Below, in pieces: positions 5,499-8,811 of a stretch of DNA of 8,811 nt; position 1 is the stretch's first letter, and every line of letters starts with the position of its first letter. A model generated the notes under the pieces. That model was given only the letters and a program-made list of their open reading frames with translations. It did no database searches and had not been told where the DNA came from. Position numbers and translations under genes: made by a program. Location: positions 1 through 8,811 of the forward strand of contig CAJXLH010000102.1 of NCBI GenBank assembly GCA_913055925.1, written 5' to 3'. The stretch is from an uncultured Maritalea sp. (GTDB lineage Bacteria > Pseudomonadota > Alphaproteobacteria > Rhizobiales > Devosiaceae).

Positions 5499-6052
5499 TG
5501 TTCAAATTGACCATTTCCAAACTCTTACAACGGTTTGTAAAAGAAGAACGCGCCATCGCTGCGGTTGAATTCGCGCTCATTCTTCCGCTTATGCTGTTGA
5601 TGTATCTAGGTACGGCGGAAGGCAGCCGACTGTTCATTATGGACCGAAAAGTCGCTGTGGTCGCGGGCTCTATTGGCGACTTGGTCGCGCGAATGGAAGA
5701 TGAAATTTCCGTGGCGACACTGAATGACTTTTTTCAGGCGGCCGAATTTACCATGCTCCCTTATCCATCCGACGATTTGGAACAAACAGTCACCAGCATA
5801 TATGTTGAAAACAACGGGAAAGGCACTGTGCAGTGGAGCCGCGGCTTCAACGGCGGTGCAACCTATGCGAATGGCTCAAGCTTAGATCTGCCATCAGAAA
5901 TGAGTGCCCGATTTCGACGCAAATATTTGATTATTGGTGAGGCCAAGATCACTTGGATGCCGATCGTCGACTTCATATATCAATCTGGCTTTGATATTGA
6001 AAAAACTTATTACTTCCGGCCGCGCTTCGATGGGGCCATTACGGTCAACTAA
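5498..6052 (+). CDS. Second TadE/TadG-type minor pseudopilin
   Basis: This 184-residue protein has a charged leader (1-18), then A19|IAAVEF with Glu24 at +5 and a hydrophobic helix to about residue 40, the TadE-family pattern. The residue before the expected cleavage point is Ala rather than the usual Gly. The rest is a periplasmic domain without cysteine or recognisable enzyme motif. The start codon shares a base with the upstream stop (TAATG) and a G-rich stretch precedes it, so expression depends on translation of the first pseudopilin. The two proteins probably act as partners in priming or stabilising the Flp pilus. Confidence 0.9.
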   Translation: MFKLTISKLLQRFVKEERAIAAVEFALILPLMLLMYLGTAEGSRLFIMDRKVAVVAGSIGDLVARMEDEISVATLNDFFQAAEFTMLPYPSDDLEQTVTSIYVENNGKGTVQWSRGFNGGATYANGSSLDLPSEMSARFRRKYLIIGEAKITWMPIVDFIYQSGFDIEKTYYFRPRFDGAITVN

Positions 6053-6077
6053 TAGTTTTCAAAACGGACACCTTATA

Positions 6078-6698
6078 ATGAACGATCACTTGATCCCGGT
6101 CTTTGACCTCGGGGGTGTATTCCTTGATTGGAACCCGATGTATCTTTTCCGCAAACTCTTTGAGACCGAAGAAGATGCACAATGGTTCTATGACAATGTT
6201 TGCACGTCGCGATGGAATCTAGACTTTGACGCTGGCGTTTCATACGCCCAAGGCGTCCAGGAAAAAACCAATGCCTTTCCAAGGTATTTTGACGAAATCT
6301 CCGCGTTTGATCGACGATGGCACGAGATGGTCGCCGGGTTGTTTCAGGGCACGTTGGACATACAAGACGAATTGGTTGCCGCCGAGATACCAACATTTGC
6401 AATTACCAACTTCTCACGCGAGAAGTTTCACGAGTGCTTAGAAAAGTACGAGTTTTTGCAAAAATTTGATGGCATTGTGGTCTCCGGCAATGAGCACCTC
6501 ATTAAGCCAGACTATCGCATTTTCTATCGTTTTCTGGATCGATACAGTTTAGACGCCGACCAATGTGTCTTTATTGATGACAGCTACCCAAATGTGGCCG
6601 CAGCACGTTATGTGGGGATGAAAGCGGTTCACTTTCAAAGCCCTGAGCAGCTACGCAAAGAACTTATTGAATTGGGTTTGCCGCTAAAAGCTACCTAG
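6078..6698 (+). CDS. HAD-superfamily hydrolase, YihX-like phosphatase or dehalogenase-like subfamily
   Basis: This 206-residue cytoplasmic enzyme shows all HAD motifs: nucleophile D10 in FDLGGV (motif I), T110 in AITNFS (motif II), K143 in IKPDYRIF (motif III) and D167-D168 in VFIDDS (motif IV). An alpha-helical cap lies between motifs I and II (about 20-95). The second acidic residue of the usual DxD is Gly12, as in the DLGNV of E. coli YihX, a sugar-phosphate phosphatase; so sugar-phosphate phosphatase is plausible but the substrate is unknown. The frame is open further upstream to 5934, but that part overlaps the pseudopilin gene, and ATG 6078 begins directly before motif I. The SD is weak (GGACA). 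It starts 25 bases after the pseudopilin and could be co-transcribed; a role in pilus biogenesis is not supported. Confidence 0.88.
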   Translation: MNDHLIPVFDLGGVFLDWNPMYLFRKLFETEEDAQWFYDNVCTSRWNLDFDAGVSYAQGVQEKTNAFPRYFDEISAFDRRWHEMVAGLFQGTLDIQDELVAAEIPTFAITNFSREKFHECLEKYEFLQKFDGIVVSGNEHLIKPDYRIFYRFLDRYSLDADQCVFIDDSYPNVAAARYVGMKAVHFQSPEQLRKELIELGLPLKAT

Positions 6699-7120
6699 TC
6701 TAAGCGCTCGTAGCTTTCGACCAAGTAGCCGTCACTATCACCAAAGCCGAGCCGTTTGAGGGGATATATTCCCTCCTGCGTCAGCACGCCGTCTGCGTAT
6801 GTGAGCTTGAAGGCAATCGATTGACCTTCATAATTCGGGTAGGTGCAATATTGGATATGCTCAATATAATCGGCGCCCGCTAGCTCATATCTTCCGCCGC
6901 CGGCGTTGAAAGACTTCGCGCCACGCAACAATTCATCGTCAGTTGCATTGGCAGAAAACGGTGCTCTTTCAGACGGCAATCGCGTCAAAAACGAGAAGTG
7001 GGTTTTCGTGAACATCTTCACAAATTCCCACTTCGGATCATAGATGCTGGTGGTGGCACCGTTCGTGGTCAATTCAGCTGAAATCAGCTTCCATTCACCT
7101 AGTAGCTCTGCCGCATCCAT
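6695..7120 (-). CDS. Small lipocalin-like domain protein
   Basis: This 141-residue protein has no signal peptide and is probably cytoplasmic. It resembles the bacterial lipocalin-like domain family: LLGEWKLISAE at the start, a middle FTKTHFSFL (37-45), FNAGGGRYEL (71-80) with YIEHIQYC (85-92), and the end ESYERL. Such proteins are predicted small beta-barrels whose ligands are mostly unknown. AGGAG lies 6 bases before the ATG and overlaps the upp stop (TAGGAG), so it is tightly coupled to upp. Its stop overlaps the HAD gene stop on the other strand in a shared CTAG. The function is not known and no link to pyrimidine salvage is established. Confidence 0.8.
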   Translation of the reverse strand: MDAAELLGEWKLISAELTTNGATTSIYDPKWEFVKMFTKTHFSFLTRLPSERAPFSANATDDELLRGAKSFNAGGGRYELAGADYIEHIQYCTYPNYEGQSIAFKLTYADGVLTQEGIYPLKRLGFGDSDGYLVESYERLD

Positions 7121-7126
7121 TGTTTA

Positions 7127-7131
7127 CTCCT
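7127..7131 (-). promoter_or_regulatory. Ribosome binding site of the lipocalin-like gene overlapping the upp stop
   Basis: AGGAG on the minus strand shares bases with the upp TAG (7132-7130), 6 bases from ATG 7120. It indicates co-translation of the two genes. Confidence 0.65.
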
Positions 7132-7759
7132 AACGGGTGCCATACATCCGGTCGCCAGCATCACCCAAGCCGGGCACGATATAGCCTTTTTCGTTCAGCT
7201 TTTCGTCGATCGCAGCAGTGTAGATCGGCACATCTGGATGTGCTTCTTGGAAAGCTTTGATGCCTTCCGGCGCTGCCAACAGGCACAAAAATCGAAGATT
7301 GTCTGCGCCGCGTCGTTTGATACGGTCCACAGCGGTAATCGCCGAATTCGCTGTTGCGAGCATAGGGTCAACAACAACGACCAAACGGTCAGCCACATCA
7401 GTCGGCGCTTTGAAATAATACTCGATAGCTTCGAGGCTTTCAGGATCGCGATATAGGCCTATGTGCGAAACGCGGGCAGCAGGAACCAGATCCAACATAC
7501 CTTCGAGCAAACCATTGCCTGCACGAAGGATTGAGGCAAAAACGAGTTTTTTACCCTTCAGTTTTGGCGACTGCATTGGCTGAAGCGGGGTTTCAATGTC
7601 CACCAGTTCAAGTTCCAGATCACGCGTGACCTCATAGCAAAGCAGATGTGCAATTTCTTGCAACAAGCGCCGAAAGCTCGCGGTTGAGGTTTCTTTATTT
7701 CGCATGATGGTGAGCTTGTGCTGCACCAGCGGGTGATCAACAACCGTTACATTTTCCAT
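7130..7759 (-). CDS. upp: Uracil phosphoribosyltransferase
   Basis: This 209-residue cytosolic enzyme converts uracil and PRPP to UMP and pyrophosphate in pyrimidine salvage. The length equals the family norm. Visible family segments are HPLVQHKLTIMRNKETST (9-26), ILRAGNGLLEGML (77-89), IGLYRDPE (100-107), the PRPP-binding loop VVVDPMLATANS (128-139) and the uracil-binding C-terminus GYIVPGLGDAGDRMYGTR (192-209). The PRPP loop reads ATANS where ATGGS or ATGNS is usual. AGGG lies 8 bases before the ATG. It is 17 bases after deoB in the same direction; phosphopentomutase supplies or drains the ribose phosphate pool, so the pair makes metabolic sense. Confidence 0.97.
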   Translation of the reverse strand: MENVTVVDHPLVQHKLTIMRNKETSTASFRRLLQEIAHLLCYEVTRDLELELVDIETPLQPMQSPKLKGKKLVFASILRAGNGLLEGMLDLVPAARVSHIGLYRDPESLEAIEYYFKAPTDVADRLVVVVDPMLATANSAITAVDRIKRRGADNLRFLCLLAAPEGIKAFQEAHPDVPIYTAAIDEKLNEKGYIVPGLGDAGDRMYGTR

Positions 7760-7776
7760 TTTCGACGCCCTAGTCT

Positions 7777-8811
7777 TTATATAAATGCCTTACCGTGTGG
7801 CCCCTCTGGCAATTGGAGCCACTTGGCTACTGTCTCACCAATGTCAGCAAATGTCGATCTTACGCCCTTTGATCCTTTGGTCAAAGTTGGGGAAAACAGC
7901 AAAACGGGCACCTGCTCTCGGGTATGGTCGTTGCCTTGCCATGTCGGGTCGCAACCATGGTCTGCGGTCAGCATCAACAAATCATCCTCATTCATTTTTG
8001 CGATGATTTCTGGTAAGCGGCGATCAAATTTCTCGAGCGCTGCTGCATATCCGGGCACATCCCTGCGGTGTCCATAGAGCATGTCAAAATCCACAAAATT
8101 CGTGAAAATCAAGTCGCCGTCCCGCGCCATTTCCATGGCATCAAGGGTCGCGTCGAATAGGGCCATATTACCAGACGCTTTGATTTTGTGGGTTACGCCC
8201 TGTGCTGCGTAAATGTCAGAGATTTTGCCGACTGCAAAGACATGGCGTCCATTGTCCTTTGCGCGATCAAGCAAGGTTGGTTCTGGCGGTAAAACAGAAA
8301 AATCGCGCCGGTTTCCTGTTCGCTCGAAGGTTTCGGCTGTTTCACCTACAAACGGCCGCGCGATCACTCGCCCAATATTATAGGGCTTCACTAACTCGTA
8401 AGCGATTTCACAAATCTCATAGAGACGCTCTAAGCCAAAATGCTCTTCGTGCGCTGCGATCTGGAAAACACTATCGGCACTAGTGTAACAAATTGGCTTA
8501 CCTGAATTGATGCTTTCTTCGCCGAGTTCTGCGATGACAACCGTGCCAGATGCATGTTTGTCGCCCAGAATACCAGGAAGCTCCGCCCGCTTGATAAACT
8601 CTTCCGTTAGCTCTTTAGGAAAGGCAGGCTCTGTCTCAGGGAAGTATCCCCAATCAAACGGCACAGGCACGCCAGCAATTTCCCAATGCCCTGAAGGCGT
8701 GTCTTTTCCTTTTGACACTTCCTTGGCATGGGCCCAAACACCGGCCTTGTGGTCGCCAGACAGACCCGCAGGCAACTCACCGCTGGCACTTAGCGCCGCC
8801 TGGCCTAATCC
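7777..8811 (-). CDS. deoB: Phosphopentomutase, N-terminus off the window
   Basis: This cytosolic Mn-dependent enzyme interconverts ribose (or deoxyribose) 1-phosphate and 5-phosphate in nucleoside catabolism and salvage. The frame is open through the right edge, and 344 residues are visible. Expected residues are all there: the phosphorylated Thr in GKDTPSGHWE (codon 8700-8698), metal ligands Asp and His in NFVDFDMLYGHRRDV, Asp-His in TADHGCDP, and His in GNDHTRE, with spacings that match the known B. cereus enzyme. Only the first 40 to 45 residues, with the first metal-binding Asp, are missing. A TTG at 8775 is not the start, since the reading frame continues upstream with GLGQAALSASGE, typical of the family. 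upp follows after 17 bases. Confidence 0.97.
   Translation of the reverse strand, partial: GLGQAALSASGELPAGLSGDHKAGVWAHAKEVSKGKDTPSGHWEIAGVPVPFDWGYFPETEPAFPKELTEEFIKRAELPGILGDKHASGTVVIAELGEESINSGKPICYTSADSVFQIAAHEEHFGLERLYEICEIAYELVKPYNIGRVIARPFVGETAETFERTGNRRDFSVLPPEPTLLDRAKDNGRHVFAVGKISDIYAAQGVTHKIKASGNMALFDATLDAMEMARDGDLIFTNFVDFDMLYGHRRDVPGYAAALEKFDRRLPEIIAKMNEDDLLMLTADHGCDPTWQGNDHTREQVPVLLFSPTLTKGSKGVRSTFADIGETVAKWLQLPEGPHGKAFI

Noticed and set aside
5934..6077. A longer N-terminus for the HAD hydrolase
   Set aside because: The extra 48 codons overlap the pseudopilin gene in another frame, and the HAD fold begins directly at ATG 6078.
6758..6775. Near-palindrome GAGGGGATATATTCCCTC considered as a terminator for the HAD gene
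   Set aside because: It has no T run on either strand and lies within the coding sequence of the lipocalin-like gene, where it encodes ordinary residues.
1..8811. CRISPR arrays, insertion sequences, tRNA or rRNA genes, prophage or defence modules
   Set aside because: No repeat-spacer arrays, transposase, terminal repeats or structured RNA gene was seen; the genes form one Tad pilus locus and one salvage cluster.

Overview
The window looks like part of an alphaproteobacterial chromosome, probably Hyphomicrobiales (Rhizobiales-like). The evidence is the Caulobacter/rhizobium-type gene set and order of a Flp/Tad (type IVb) pilus locus, TTAA-N7-TTAA-like CtrA motifs in front of the pilus genes, and a base composition near half GC, which is low for that group and would suit a marine member. 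The taxonomic call is inference.

Left two thirds (1-6052), Flp/Tad pilus locus in two divergent arms. The minus-strand arm reads, in transcription order, pilA (Flp pilin), a strong intrinsic terminator, cpaA (prepilin peptidase), cpaB (RcpC-like periplasmic protein), cpaC (outer-membrane secretin) and cpaE (TadZ-like localisation ATPase, cut by the left edge). The order matches Caulobacter pilA-cpaABC(D)EF, but no cpaD lies between cpaC and cpaE, where only 27 bases separate the two genes. The plus-strand arm reads a small secreted stand-alone copy of the CpaC N-terminal domain, then two TadE/TadG-type minor pseudopilins that overlap by one base (TAATG). CpaA would process PilA and probably both pseudopilins. 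CpaC forms the outer-membrane pore, CpaB supports it in the periplasm, and CpaE positions the machine. The motor and platform genes (cpaF, tadB, tadC) are not in the window and may lie beyond the left edge.

The 313-base divergent region (4102-4414) and the gaps before cpaA and cpaB are the main regulatory sequences. Each holds TTAA-N7-TTAA-like motifs, consistent with CtrA control. The pilA leader also has two consecutive dyad symmetries just upstream of its ribosome binding site.

Right third. A HAD-family hydrolase follows the pseudopilins on the plus strand after 25 bases. It meets, tail to tail and sharing a CTAG, a minus-strand cluster transcribed deoB (phosphopentomutase, N-terminus off the right edge), upp (uracil phosphoribosyltransferase) and a small lipocalin-like protein. 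deoB and upp form a nucleoside/pyrimidine salvage unit; the lipocalin-like gene is tightly coupled to upp but has no known link to it.

This is mostly a recognisable Tad pilus locus rather than a wholly new system. The points that merit a second look are the missing cpaD, the stand-alone secretin-domain paralogue with a CxxxC motif, the dyads in the pilA leader and the repeated CtrA-like sites.
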